Shown in pieces: positions 8,122 to 16,065 of a DNA stretch of 36,571 nt (positions within the stretch are counted from its first letter, which is position 1; each line of letters opens with the position of its first letter). The stretch is taken from positions 1 to 36,571 of the forward strand of contig JBHGBB010000012.1 in NCBI GenBank assembly GCA_041946755.1. Direction: 5' to 3'. The position numbers and the translations under genes were made by a program. The notes under the pieces are model-generated. The model was given only the letters and a program-made list of their open reading frames with translations. It ran no database searches and was not told the origin of the DNA. The DNA is from JBHGBB01 sp041946755. Its GTDB lineage: Bacteria > UBP4 > UBA4092 > JAOAEQ01.

Positions 8122-9126
8122 CTATTCTTCTTCACTTAAGGAATCATAGAATTCCAAGACTTTTTTCCGATTATCACTTTCCATTAATGCCATCGCAGCC
8201 CGCGGATGCCGATTCATCTGTCCGGTCAGCATGTAAGGAATATCATATCCCCAGGTGATTTTCTCCCGCATCGGGATAATCTGTTCCTGCAGGCATTTTA
8301 GTACCGGCCGCAGATGGAATTTCGGATTCTTAAGAAACCCTAATAATAATTCCAATGGGCAGTTTCCGGCTCCCCGGCCTAAACCATCCAAAGTCGCATC
8401 GGCATAACTAGCACCAAGAATCAGCGCTTCAATAGTATTGGCATAAGCCAACTGCTGGTTATTATGGGTATGGATCCCGACTTTCTTCCCGCTCTTTTCA
8501 GCATAGGATAGATATTTACGGATTAACGCTTGGATTTCTTCGGAATATAATGCGCCATAACTGTCAACCAGATAGATAACCTTAATTTCGGTTTGACATA
8601 AGATCGCCAGCGCTTCATCCAATTCATTCTCTTGAACCACCGACACTGCCATGAGATTGAGGGTGGTTTCATATCCTTTATCATGGATAGCTTTAATCAT
8701 ATCAACTGCAGCCGGAATCTGGTGGATATAACTAGCTACCCGAATCATATCCAATACACTCTGGTCTTTCGGCAGAATATCTACATCATAATCAGTACGG
8801 CCGACATCGGCCATAGCAGAAAGTTTCAGCCCGGTTTTGTTATCTCCTACTATCCGGCGGATATCTTCTTCAGTACAAAACTTCCAGCAGCCGAACTCTT
8901 TAGGAGAATAGATACTTTTCGACCCTTTATACCCAACCTCCATATAATCGATACCGGCAGCGACACAAGCCTCATATACCCCTTTAACGAACTCATCTTC
9001 AAAACAGGCGTTATTCATCAATCCGCCGTCCCGGATGGTGCAGTCTAACACCTTAATATCCGGCCGATAGGTTAACCAGGTCCCTTTCTTATCCGACCAT
9101 CGGGGTTTCTCTTCTTTTTTTACCAT
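8122..9126 (-). CDS. DRE-TIM metallolyase, 4-hydroxy-2-oxovalerate aldolase-like
   Basis: A 334-residue HMGL-like TIM barrel. The signature VLDCTIRDGG (Arg32 and Asp33 being catalytic/metal residues) and the metal-binding HTH at 219-221 in GIHTHNN are intact, as is the GLGRGAGNCPLELLL segment. The family performs metal-dependent aldol or Claisen chemistry on 2-oxo acids; the R-D-G-G version is closer to hydroxy-oxovalerate-type aldolases than to isopropylmalate synthases. No dehydrogenase partner lies beside it, so the substrate is open. An AGAGGT lies about 9 bases before the start, and a good sigma70-type promoter is at 9232-9260. Confidence 0.82.
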   Translation of the reverse strand: MVKKEEKPRWSDKKGTWLTYRPDIKVLDCTIRDGGLMNNACFEDEFVKGVYEACVAAGIDYMEVGYKGSKSIYSPKEFGCWKFCTEEDIRRIVGDNKTGLKLSAMADVGRTDYDVDILPKDQSVLDMIRVASYIHQIPAAVDMIKAIHDKGYETTLNLMAVSVVQENELDEALAILCQTEIKVIYLVDSYGALYSEEIQALIRKYLSYAEKSGKKVGIHTHNNQQLAYANTIEALILGASYADATLDGLGRGAGNCPLELLLGFLKNPKFHLRPVLKCLQEQIIPMREKITWGYDIPYMLTGQMNRHPRAAMALMESDNRKKVLEFYDSLSEEE

Positions 9127-9231
9127 ACCATTTACCTCTCTAGCTAATTTGTATAAGGAGCAAGTCGCTTGTTGATATCGGTGAGCTAAATTCGGCTAGA
9201 ACACCTAAACAAGGATATCCTTTATTGGTTT

Positions 9232-9260
9232 ATTGTAAGGGATATAGCATTTTTAGTCAA
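9232..9260 (-). promoter_or_regulatory. Sigma70-type promoter for the aldolase gene
   Basis: On the minus strand TTGACT (9255-9260) and TACAAT (9232-9237) are separated by 17 bases. Transcription would start near 9225, about 100 bases before the aldolase ATG. Confidence 0.65.
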
Positions 9261-9330
9261 GTAGGTCTACCTAAAAAAAGAGGTATGGAGTAGATTCTTA
9301 TATCGACGATAATACGTTATAAAACTGGAT

Positions 9331-9681
9331 TTATCGTTTATCCAGCCAAATAACTCGCCATTCAGCAACCTGGTTTCCTATAACTTTTGCAGTCCAGATA
9401 TTCGCCCCATTTAGAGGTTTAAACGAACAGGTGGAATATCCGACCATCACCGCTATCTCGTTCTGTACCGTTACGCAGGTGAAAATATTTTTATAATCCG
9501 GATATTGCCGAAAAAACTCTTTCCATCCTTCCCGCATAACTGCTTTTCCTTTGGTAACTGTTCCTTCGCTATCAATAAACGTATGGTCATCAGTCATCAA
9601 TTCCGCTAATCCATCAATATTACCAAGGTTAATCTGTTCATTAAATTTCATTGCGGTATTGATTATCTCAAAAGGGTCCAT
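9331..9681 (-). CDS. SnoaL/NTF2-like protein
   Basis: The 116-residue product follows the NTF2-like alpha+beta pattern: an N-terminal helix (EIINTAMKFNEQINLGNIDGL), then LMTDDHTFIDSEG, then GKAVMREGWKEFFRQYPDYK, and strands ending in AEWRVIWLDKR. Relatives include small polyketide cyclases, isomerases and proteins of unknown role, so no substrate is proposed. A strong AAGGAGGG about 5 bases upstream fixes the start. Confidence 0.75.
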   Translation of the reverse strand: MDPFEIINTAMKFNEQINLGNIDGLAELMTDDHTFIDSEGTVTKGKAVMREGWKEFFRQYPDYKNIFTCVTVQNEIAVMVGYSTCSFKPLNGANIWTAKVIGNQVAEWRVIWLDKR

Positions 9682-9757
9682 ATTCCCTCCTTATATCGTT
9701 ATTAATATAGGTTAGGCTATATCAAGGAACATTGAATCCGGTGATAAATCTAAAATC

Positions 9758-10645
9758 CTATTTCTCGGTCAGTTTACCGAGTTCGCGGAAAACTTGTTTG
9801 ATGGATTCGTTATTTCTAGGGTCAAGAGCTTCCCATGGTTCTACCTTAAAAGGAAAATTGGGATAACGGCGGTCTGTCTTTATGGTAGTATTCAATTTAG
9901 AAATGCCAAATACTATTGCTGGTTTTGCATAAGATATAGAAACATTTGGATTATCGAATGCACCGCGATAAACCGGTTTGCCCTTAACAACTATTACTAC
10001 CGGTTTGCTCCATAAATTAGCTTCGTCAGGAATACGTTTTGCTGCAGTATCAGTTAGATATATGGTATGGCTTGTCCAGTTATAATCGACAATATCTTCT
10101 TCGGTAATCAAAGGAAAATGTGCCAGTTCGATTTTATCCAAATCTTGATTATCTTTGATAACCAGATATAGCCCGAATCGGGGCCATTGGCTATGGAAAC
10201 AATCTCTAATTGCTTCAAAAAACTTCGTATCACTCCTGGTACCGAAAGATAAAGAAACGCTAATATATTTATCCTTCTCAATGGGATATACATTAATAAA
10301 GGTATTCCAATAAGGTTCTTTAATCACCTGAGGCATAACTAATTGATTTAATCGATAATCTCCGTCGTTCAGTCTAGCTCGTAATAGAATTCCATCGATT
10401 TTCGGTCCTTCTTGATCAACTGCTTTCTCAGCAACTTCTCCGAGTTTGGAAACTAGCGGATGTACTTTAAATATCTGGGTATGATATCGATAAGTATAGG
10501 TACCGTTCTCATTAATAACCGTTCCGGTAGTATCATATTGATGGATCACCGCTTCAAGGTTGGTTTTCCAATCATTGGATTTAAAGTCTGCCGCGTTAGC
10601 TGAAATAATAGCTAGAATAATCCAAATAAACGTTAAATATTTCAT
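9758..10645 (-). CDS. Exported protein of unknown function
   Basis: It starts with a signal peptide (LTFIWIILAIISANA, likely cleaved before ADFKS) and has about 277 mature residues with no membrane segment. No domain is recognised. A late segment with VIVVKGKPVYRGAFDNPN suggests a beta-rich fold. It is the last gene of the minus-strand operon that begins at 14448, 17 bases after the phosphoribosyltransferase stop. It should act in the periplasm or outside the cell. Confidence 0.6.
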   Translation of the reverse strand: MKYLTFIWIILAIISANAADFKSNDWKTNLEAVIHQYDTTGTVINENGTYTYRYHTQIFKVHPLVSKLGEVAEKAVDQEGPKIDGILLRARLNDGDYRLNQLVMPQVIKEPYWNTFINVYPIEKDKYISVSLSFGTRSDTKFFEAIRDCFHSQWPRFGLYLVIKDNQDLDKIELAHFPLITEEDIVDYNWTSHTIYLTDTAAKRIPDEANLWSKPVVIVVKGKPVYRGAFDNPNVSISYAKPAIVFGISKLNTTIKTDRRYPNFPFKVEPWEALDPRNNESIKQVFRELGKLTEK

Positions 10646-10662
10646 AGCCCTATCTCTCTTTC

Positions 10663-11256
10663 TTATCCCTTAGCCAGTTTGATTGGTGTAGCGTTAATCA
10701 GTAACGATATATCGGGTTTTATCTCCTGTTGTTTTAACGCTTCAGTATATTCCGGATGAAATTGGAATGAGCTGTTCCGATATATCTCCCGATCCCAGGG
10801 ATTGAGCAGCAATTCATCAGTAATAATCCCGATATAATCCGGTATCTGAGCGCTTTTAGTATGCGCATAAAGCACCGTACTTCTTACTTCCTTTGCTCCA
10901 AGTGAAATCGCTTTCTGTTTAACCAGGATAATCGTTTCGCCTTCACTGCAAATCTCATCGACGATTAATACGCGTTTCCCTTTGACCGCAGCCGGCGGTT
11001 CGATCGACCACTGCGGTGTTGTATAGGTAACGATATCATTCACTCTTCGCGATATCCGGATAGGATAGAGTTCGAGTTGCAAGATATGGGCAATAAGCGT
11101 TCCCGGATATAATCCACCGCGGCTGACTGCCAGGATTATTTCCGGGTGAAACCGGGAGACGGATTCCGCTAAGGCTTTACAAATCCCATGGAACTCTTCC
11201 CAGGATATGGGTCGAATCCCTTTTCGGTTGGAATAATCATAAGAATCTTGTGCCAT
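10663..11256 (-). CDS. Phosphoribosyltransferase (Gpt/hypoxanthine type)
   Basis: The PRPP-binding loop is clear at residues 95-109 (RVLIVDEICSEGETI), preceded by ILAVSRGGLYPG (about 41-52), the usual pyrophosphate-loop strand. Length (197 residues) and layout fit purine salvage enzymes that join xanthine, guanine or hypoxanthine to PRPP. The second acidic residue of the usual DD pair is here Glu (DE), as in some archaeal and bacterial members. The base specificity is not determinable. It lies 13 bases after the nucleotidyltransferase-like gene in the six-gene operon. A short TGGA is the only ribosome-site candidate. Confidence 0.8.
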   Translation of the reverse strand: MAQDSYDYSNRKGIRPISWEEFHGICKALAESVSRFHPEIILAVSRGGLYPGTLIAHILQLELYPIRISRRVNDIVTYTTPQWSIEPPAAVKGKRVLIVDEICSEGETIILVKQKAISLGAKEVRSTVLYAHTKSAQIPDYIGIITDELLLNPWDREIYRNSSFQFHPEYTEALKQQEIKPDISLLINATPIKLAKG

Positions 11257-11269
11257 AACTGTAATCCAT

Positions 11270-12076
11270 CTACGTCTGGATTTTCGAATTGTTTATGACA
11301 TACTGTATAAACAGCGATTCTAACTCTTTTGCTTTTTGGAGGAGTTCCTGGCTTTCAAATCGATGCAATTCAAATAGTTTCGGCAGCTGCGGGTATAACT
11401 CCGGTAATTTCAGGATATCGACTATCTGTTCTTGAACCCATTTATCATAAGCTATCGGATACACTTTTCGGGAGATAAACAATGCTTGCAGGAATTCTCC
11501 GAACGCATTATAGAATCTCCGGAATGATTGAAAATACAATCCGCGCTCGATATATAACGGGATATGGTTCAGGTTGTTAAAAAAATACTTGGCAATCATA
11601 TCCAACCGCTGGCGCCGTAATGGTTCGGAATAATAGGGTATCCATTGTGATTTCAGGCGGTCGAAAGTAGCATCTGCATTCCATAACACTACACTATAAA
11701 TAAACAGGTTCCCGATAGCCAATTCGAATTCATCGGGACCTGAAGTCCAGCCATGGTATCCGGGTGCAAATTTCCCATCAGTAAACTCCAGGTCGACATG
11801 CGAATATTTCCCGGTCTTCATTAACTCCACAATCGCCGAATCGGTCTTTGAGAACGCGGTCCATTGCTGTTCAAGTTTCTTCCGTTGGGTATCAGAGGTT
11901 TTATCATCGATCAGAATTGCCATATCCAGACAGCTATCAATACTGGCTTTATTCCGGGCACAAGAGCAGGTGAGTAATACCGCTTTAACCTTATCCTGGT
12001 TGGAGAAGAATGAAACGATACGGTCAGCCGCTTGTTCATGCTGTGGTGTTGGATACTGCAATTCAGATTTATGCAT
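11270..12076 (-). CDS. Nucleotidyltransferase-like protein with a degenerate motif
   Basis: 268 residues. The N-terminal region resembles the polymerase-beta nucleotidyltransferase fold: LLTCSCARNKASIDSCLDMAILID takes the place of the usual GS-x-ARG...SDIDLxV stretch, and SHVDLEF could give the third carboxylate. The helical C-terminal half (from about residue 145) is like that of DUF4037/kanamycin-nucleotidyltransferase-type proteins. The Gly of the GS motif is replaced by Cys and only one acidic residue of the DxD pair remains, so activity is doubtful. It overlaps none of its operon neighbours and sits between a Cys-rich gene and the phosphoribosyltransferase. Confidence 0.6.
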   Translation of the reverse strand: MHKSELQYPTPQHEQAADRIVSFFSNQDKVKAVLLTCSCARNKASIDSCLDMAILIDDKTSDTQRKKLEQQWTAFSKTDSAIVELMKTGKYSHVDLEFTDGKFAPGYHGWTSGPDEFELAIGNLFIYSVVLWNADATFDRLKSQWIPYYSEPLRRQRLDMIAKYFFNNLNHIPLYIERGLYFQSFRRFYNAFGEFLQALFISRKVYPIAYDKWVQEQIVDILKLPELYPQLPKLFELHRFESQELLQKAKELESLFIQYVINNSKIQT

Positions 12077-12092
12077 ATTTCAGTTAGAGAAT

Positions 12093-12551
12093 TTAACAGT
12101 TATCTTTTAATGTCACTATCAGGATACACTGTTTTGCCCCGTTAAGAATAGACGATTTAACCGTGACGGTTACCGGTATTCCCAAAACTTGCTGGAAATT
12201 AGATTGCAGACTAAATGCTGAACATTGACATAAAGTAGACGATTTAACCAGCCCTAACCGGACCAAATCGCAGCCGCACTTAGCATAGGTTACTTTGATG
12301 GTATTAACATCGATACGGGTATAGGTACTTCCGGGGAAACGGTGGGCTAACTCTTTTAGCATTGAATCGAGGTCTCGATTATGCTCTTTAACTTCTTGGA
12401 ATATTCGGGCGGTATATGATTGGGAACATGCGATACCGCACTCGTGCAATACCTTGTCGCGCGAACTGTCATCCAGTTCTTCAAGTCCTTTCATTAACCC
12501 GGAAAACCAATATGCTAAAAAATGATGGAAATCCTTATCGATTATATCCAT
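12093..12551 (-). CDS. Cys-rich conserved protein, V4R or thiazoline-carboxylate-hydrolase-like
   Basis: 152 residues. The second half contains KCGCDLVRLG, then SSTLCQCSAFSLQSNFQQVLG and a final strand pair with GAKQCILIVTL. This pattern of Cys pairs followed by an amphipathic helix and a Cys-containing last strand recalls small-molecule or metal-binding families such as V4R and L-2-amino-thiazoline-4-carboxylate hydrolase-like proteins; I am not certain of the family. It is separated from the DUF3795 gene by 9 bases and shares its Cys-rich nature. No clear ribosome site is seen. Confidence 0.5.
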   Translation of the reverse strand: MDIIDKDFHHFLAYWFSGLMKGLEELDDSSRDKVLHECGIACSQSYTARIFQEVKEHNRDLDSMLKELAHRFPGSTYTRIDVNTIKVTYAKCGCDLVRLGLVKSSTLCQCSAFSLQSNFQQVLGIPVTVTVKSSILNGAKQCILIVTLKDNC

Positions 12552-12560
12552 AAAACAATA

Positions 12561-12914
12561 TTATTGTTTGATTTTATCCAATCGTGCTTTAGCCGATGGT
12601 TCTGATTTAAAGAACTGGGTTAGATTGGTACAAGGATATTCTGGGCAGTAAGCACAGTTAATCACTTCCTTTTTCCGAGCGCAAGTTCGAATCGGGCAGG
12701 TGGAACAGGCTGCAAATAACCGGGTTCCTTCAGTCAAACATCCATCGCAATCGGTGATATCATCCAGAGTATAATTCAGATGATATTTCTCGTTACATTC
12801 CTTAACTATATCCAACCGCATGTTATTCTGTTTTTCTGTATCCGGTTCTCTGGTAGCCAGATAAATCGGGCAGGTATGGCAAACTAGTCCGCAATATGCG
12901 AGTATTTCTGACAT
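12561..12914 (-). CDS. DUF3795 cysteine-rich protein
   Basis: The 117-residue product carries the DUF3795 cysteine pattern: YCGLVCHTCPIYLAT at the start, DCDGCL in the middle, CSTCPIRTCARKK, and NCAYCPEYPC near the end. The cysteines probably hold metal; the family has no proven function. An AGGAA about 7 bases before the ATG supports the start. It is the second gene of the operon, 16 bases after the DUF4091 gene. Confidence 0.85.
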   Translation of the reverse strand: MSEILAYCGLVCHTCPIYLATREPDTEKQNNMRLDIVKECNEKYHLNYTLDDITDCDGCLTEGTRLFAACSTCPIRTCARKKEVINCAYCPEYPCTNLTQFFKSEPSAKARLDKIKQ

Positions 12915-12930
12915 TTAGTTTCCTCAGATG

Positions 12931-14448
12931 CTATTTATTCTTTTTCATATCCAATAGAATCAGTTCATCGAGCTTATTCCGCATGAGTTGATAGAGTTCA
13001 GGGTCAGCGCCACCCCAAGGTGCATCGGTCTTTTTTGGGATGGTCGAAATGATTGCTGCTGTCAATGCATCATAGGTATATCCATGGTTCTCCAAATACC
13101 ATAACCGTTTATAATCACCGACTCCCTGCCGCAATCCTTCCATCCAAATCGACATAGTTCTTCCCGGATACATCCGGATACAAGCATTATCGTTCCAGGG
13201 ATTAGCGTTCCCGCTATCTTTAAGCGAATAGAATGCCCAGCCATCGAGTTGGAATCGCCAGGCTAACCAGGGTAATTGTCTGCCTCCTCGAGAAGGTTTA
13301 GCATGGTTATATTCGATGGTATAATACCAGATCGGATGCCGGGTCTGTTTCAACGCTCGGATAAATTCCGGCTGTCTTAAATAATCAATATAAGGACACC
13401 AGCAGGTAACATAATCTTTAAGTGGATTAATGGTATTTTCGATAGTAGCGAAATTCTTATTGGTCCAGGAATAACCCGGATTCGCTGAAAACTGCGCTTC
13501 TTTCCAGAGCCGTTTGATGCGAATCATCCATGCCGCATATATCCAGGCATTAGCGTCGAAAGGTTCATCGAATATCTCGATTGCCCATTCTTCCGGTTTC
13601 AGGTTTAACTGGCGGATAGTGTCTCGAATCGGCTGCAGATTCTCGATTATTTCTGCATCGGATACCTTCAATGATTCGGGATTCCAGTTGCTCAGGTTGA
13701 AATTAAACTTGAAATACCTAAATCCGGTTTGTTTTAACATTTTCCAATTATCATAATAGCCACAGGCGTTGATTCCATAATCTCGTATGGTTCTTGCTAA
13801 CTCGGTATCTTCTTTATAGGTTGTCCAGGTATATCCGATAATCGGGTTATCTTGCGGTAGTTCGATCGGATGAACGATAACTGATATCGGTAATTTCGCT
13901 ATAGTTTTACCGGATTTCATGAGGGAGATGTATCCAGTAGCTTTTTCGGATTTGATATCTTTGGTATTAACTGTAATCCATACCGCCACCGGTTTCTTAG
14001 GGGATAAATGAACCACCGGGAAATCCCGGATAGTATCCCAATTCCGGATTATTCCGGTTAAATCTGGCATTCCGGTAGGGTTAGAAAATAATGCATCCGG
14101 ATACCAGACTGGTTTCCCATCATGAGTTTTTCCTTGCACTTCACCGAGGATGCGCAGATTAAAGCTAGAATCAAGATACTTATCGCCAGTTAAGGTAATA
14201 GTTATATCCGATTTCTTATCAGCCGATATGATTGCTGCTCCGACTAGAAATTCGTTTCTAAATCCTTCAAGGATAACCGAATTTCCTAATGAAGGAATTT
14301 CGCTGATTGTATCCGCATCGGTTAAAAGCGACCAGGGGTATACCGGATAAATACTTATTTTATTCCCGGCAGCAGTTGAAGATACAATACTTAGAAATAT
14401 CGTTACCAGGATCAAGATGAGATTTAAATATAAATGGCGGTTTTGCAT
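12931..14448 (-). CDS. DUF4091 (GH123-related) exported glycosidase-like protein
   Basis: The start is set at the ATG at 14448 rather than a TTG six codons earlier. A signal peptide (NLILILVTIFLSIVSSTAAG) leads into about 480 mature residues. The N-terminal part is a beta-sandwich (VAVWITVNTKDIKS); the C-terminal half is a TIM-barrel-like domain with AIEIFDEPFDANAW (likely carboxylates), YVTCWCPYIDYL, IWYYTIEYNH and LPWLAWRFQLDGWAFYSL, as in DUF4091 proteins related to GH123. The substrate is probably a glycan outside the cytoplasm. It is the first gene of a six-gene operon driven by the promoter at 14479-14507. Confidence 0.78.
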   Translation of the reverse strand: MQNRHLYLNLILILVTIFLSIVSSTAAGNKISIYPVYPWSLLTDADTISEIPSLGNSVILEGFRNEFLVGAAIISADKKSDITITLTGDKYLDSSFNLRILGEVQGKTHDGKPVWYPDALFSNPTGMPDLTGIIRNWDTIRDFPVVHLSPKKPVAVWITVNTKDIKSEKATGYISLMKSGKTIAKLPISVIVHPIELPQDNPIIGYTWTTYKEDTELARTIRDYGINACGYYDNWKMLKQTGFRYFKFNFNLSNWNPESLKVSDAEIIENLQPIRDTIRQLNLKPEEWAIEIFDEPFDANAWIYAAWMIRIKRLWKEAQFSANPGYSWTNKNFATIENTINPLKDYVTCWCPYIDYLRQPEFIRALKQTRHPIWYYTIEYNHAKPSRGGRQLPWLAWRFQLDGWAFYSLKDSGNANPWNDNACIRMYPGRTMSIWMEGLRQGVGDYKRLWYLENHGYTYDALTAAIISTIPKKTDAPWGGADPELYQLMRNKLDELILLDMKKNK

Positions 14449-14478
14449 AATTGGCTCTATCTTCAATTAACTCGGTCA

Positions 14479-14507
14479 ATTGTATCTAAAAAAGGCATTA
14501 TGGTCAA
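14479..14507 (-). promoter_or_regulatory. Sigma70-type promoter of the DUF4091 operon
   Basis: On the minus strand TTGACC (14502-14507) and TACAAT (14479-14484) are 17 bases apart, with the start expected near 14472, about 24 bases before the ATG at 14448. Confidence 0.65.
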
Positions 14508-14542
14508 TATCACCCGGGTTTATATATGAAATATCATCTCCT

Positions 14543-14592
14543 AACCGGTATATTCCGGTTTATAACCCGAATTGGTCCGACCAATTCGGGTT
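14543..14592. promoter_or_regulatory. Two palindromes in the divergent regulatory region
   Basis: AACCGG (14543-14548) and CCGGTT (14555-14560) flank a 6-base AT core. Immediately after, AACCCGAATTGGT (14564-14576) and ACCAATTCGGGTT (14580-14592) form a perfect 13-bp stem with a 3-base loop. They lie between the DUF4091 operon promoter and the gap promoter. They could be operators or an insulating terminator hairpin. The 14449-14908 gap holds these, the two promoters and nothing else that I recognise. Confidence 0.5.
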
Positions 14593-14760
14593 TAATTCCG
14601 GGTAATCGTATCTATTGAATGACTAAAAACCAATAATGATAAATAGACAGTTTTAGGTTTATTATGTAGGAGTGAAACTTTGGCTAGGGTAGTCTGTTTA
14701 CCTCGAATATAAATCTAGCTTTTTCGACTTCATGGAACCTTATTTCGCAATAAAGTATAT

Positions 14761-14790
14761 TTGACAAGAGCCTCAATTTCCAGCTATAAT
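14761..14790 (+). promoter_or_regulatory. Near-consensus sigma70 promoter of the glycolytic cluster
   Basis: TTGACA (14761-14766) and TATAAT (14785-14790) are both perfect consensus hexamers with an 18-base spacer. The start would be near 14797, leaving a leader of about 110 bases before gap. This strength suits a high-expression glycolytic operon. Confidence 0.8.
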
Positions 14791-14908
14791 TAAAGACTAC
14801 AATTATACCAGGTTTTTCTAAACCAGATACCCGAATTTAATCCACAAAATCCGAGTATTCTGGCATAAATCTGAGTAATTATCTTTCCTATGAAAGGGGT
14901 ACACCACT

Positions 14909-15943
14909 ATGGCAGTCAAAGTTGCAATAAATGGGTTTGGTCGAATCGGTCGCCAAGTGATTCGACGAGCAGTAGAAACTAAAGTTAAGGAGCTGGAATT
15001 CGTTGCCATCAACGATATTACCGATGCGAAAACCTTAGCGCATCTGTTAAAATATGATTCCAGCTATGGGATATTCGATGCTGAGGTTAAAGTTACCGAA
15101 ACCGGAATCGCTATCGATGGTAAAGAGATAAAAATCCTCGCGATGAAAGACCCGAAACAACTTCCTTGGAAAGATTTGGGAGTAGATTTCGTGTTGGAAT
15201 CGACCGGATTATTCACCGATGCAAAAGGTGACCCGGCGAAAGGGAAACCGGGCGCGTCAGTGCATATCGAATCAGGTGCCAAGAAAGTGGTTATTTCAGC
15301 GCCGGCGAAAAATGAAGATATCACCATCGTTCTTGGGGTAAATGATCAGAATTATGACCCGAAGAAACATAATATTATTTCCAACGCTTCTTGTACCACC
15401 AACTGTTTAGCACCGTTTGCGAAAGTACTCCACGATAATTTCATAATTAAAAAAGCGTTAATGACCACCATCCATGCGTATACCAATGACCAGAGAATAT
15501 TAGACCTGCCACATAAAGATTTACGCCGCGCCCGGGCTGCCGCGTTATCCATGATTCCGACTACTACCGGTGCCGCGAAAGCGGTTGCACTCGTTATGCC
15601 GGAACTGAAAGGTAAATTCGATGGATTCTCGATGCGCGTTCCGACTCCGACCGTTTCAGTAGTCGATTTAGTTGCTGAAGTCGAAAAACCGACTACCGTT
15701 GAAGCGGTTAATGGCGCGTTTAAAGCTGCTGCTGCCGGACCGTTGAAAGGTATCCTCGATGTCAGTGAAGTACCATTAGTTTCGATCGATTTCAAAAAGA
15801 ATCCGGCGTCATCGATCGTCGATACCGCGTTAACTATGGTTAATGGTGGGACCTTTGTAAAAGTGCTATCCTGGTATGATAATGAATGGGGTTATTCCTG
15901 TCGGGTAGTAGATTTACTCAAGATGATGGCACAGAAACAGTAG
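14909..15943 (+). CDS. gapA: Glyceraldehyde-3-phosphate dehydrogenase
   Basis: The enzyme oxidises and phosphorylates glyceraldehyde-3-phosphate to 1,3-bisphosphoglycerate with NAD(P)+. The Rossmann motif INGFGRIGR (8-16), the catalytic SNASCTTNCLAP with Cys162, His189 in TTIHAYT and the C-terminal SWYDNEWGYS are all present. At 344 residues it is slightly longer than usual because of a few extra residues after FTDA (GDPAKGKPG). GAAAGGGG precedes the ATG. It is first in the cluster gap-tpi-pfk-fba and follows the consensus promoter at 14761. Confidence 0.97.
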   Translation: MAVKVAINGFGRIGRQVIRRAVETKVKELEFVAINDITDAKTLAHLLKYDSSYGIFDAEVKVTETGIAIDGKEIKILAMKDPKQLPWKDLGVDFVLESTGLFTDAKGDPAKGKPGASVHIESGAKKVVISAPAKNEDITIVLGVNDQNYDPKKHNIISNASCTTNCLAPFAKVLHDNFIIKKALMTTIHAYTNDQRILDLPHKDLRRARAAALSMIPTTTGAAKAVALVMPELKGKFDGFSMRVPTPTVSVVDLVAEVEKPTTVEAVNGAFKAAAAGPLKGILDVSEVPLVSIDFKKNPASSIVDTALTMVNGGTFVKVLSWYDNEWGYSCRVVDLLKMMAQKQ

Positions 15944-15976
15944 ACCGTAGACAGTAGCTAGTAGCGAGGGAAAAAT

Positions 15977-16035
15977 AGTAGGGGAGAAGCGATGCTTCGC
16001 CCGTATTTTGGGCGACTCACCGAGTCGCCCCTACT
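15977..16035. repeat. Palindromic repeat between gap and tpi
   Basis: AGTAGGGG (15977-15984) pairs with CCCCTACT (16028-16035). Inside, GGGCGACTC (16010-16018) and GAGTCGCCC (16022-16030) make a perfect 9-bp hairpin and GAAGC/GCTTC a second. The gene spacer (15944-16065) is largely this element, preceded by a GTAGACAGTAG-type simple repeat. Confidence 0.75.
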
Positions 16036-16065
16036 TTATTATAAAAAAGGATTAGGCTTAATTCT

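Noticed and set aside
15352..15795. Long minus-strand open frame inside gapA
   Set aside because: Shadow of a conserved coding gene caused by codon bias.
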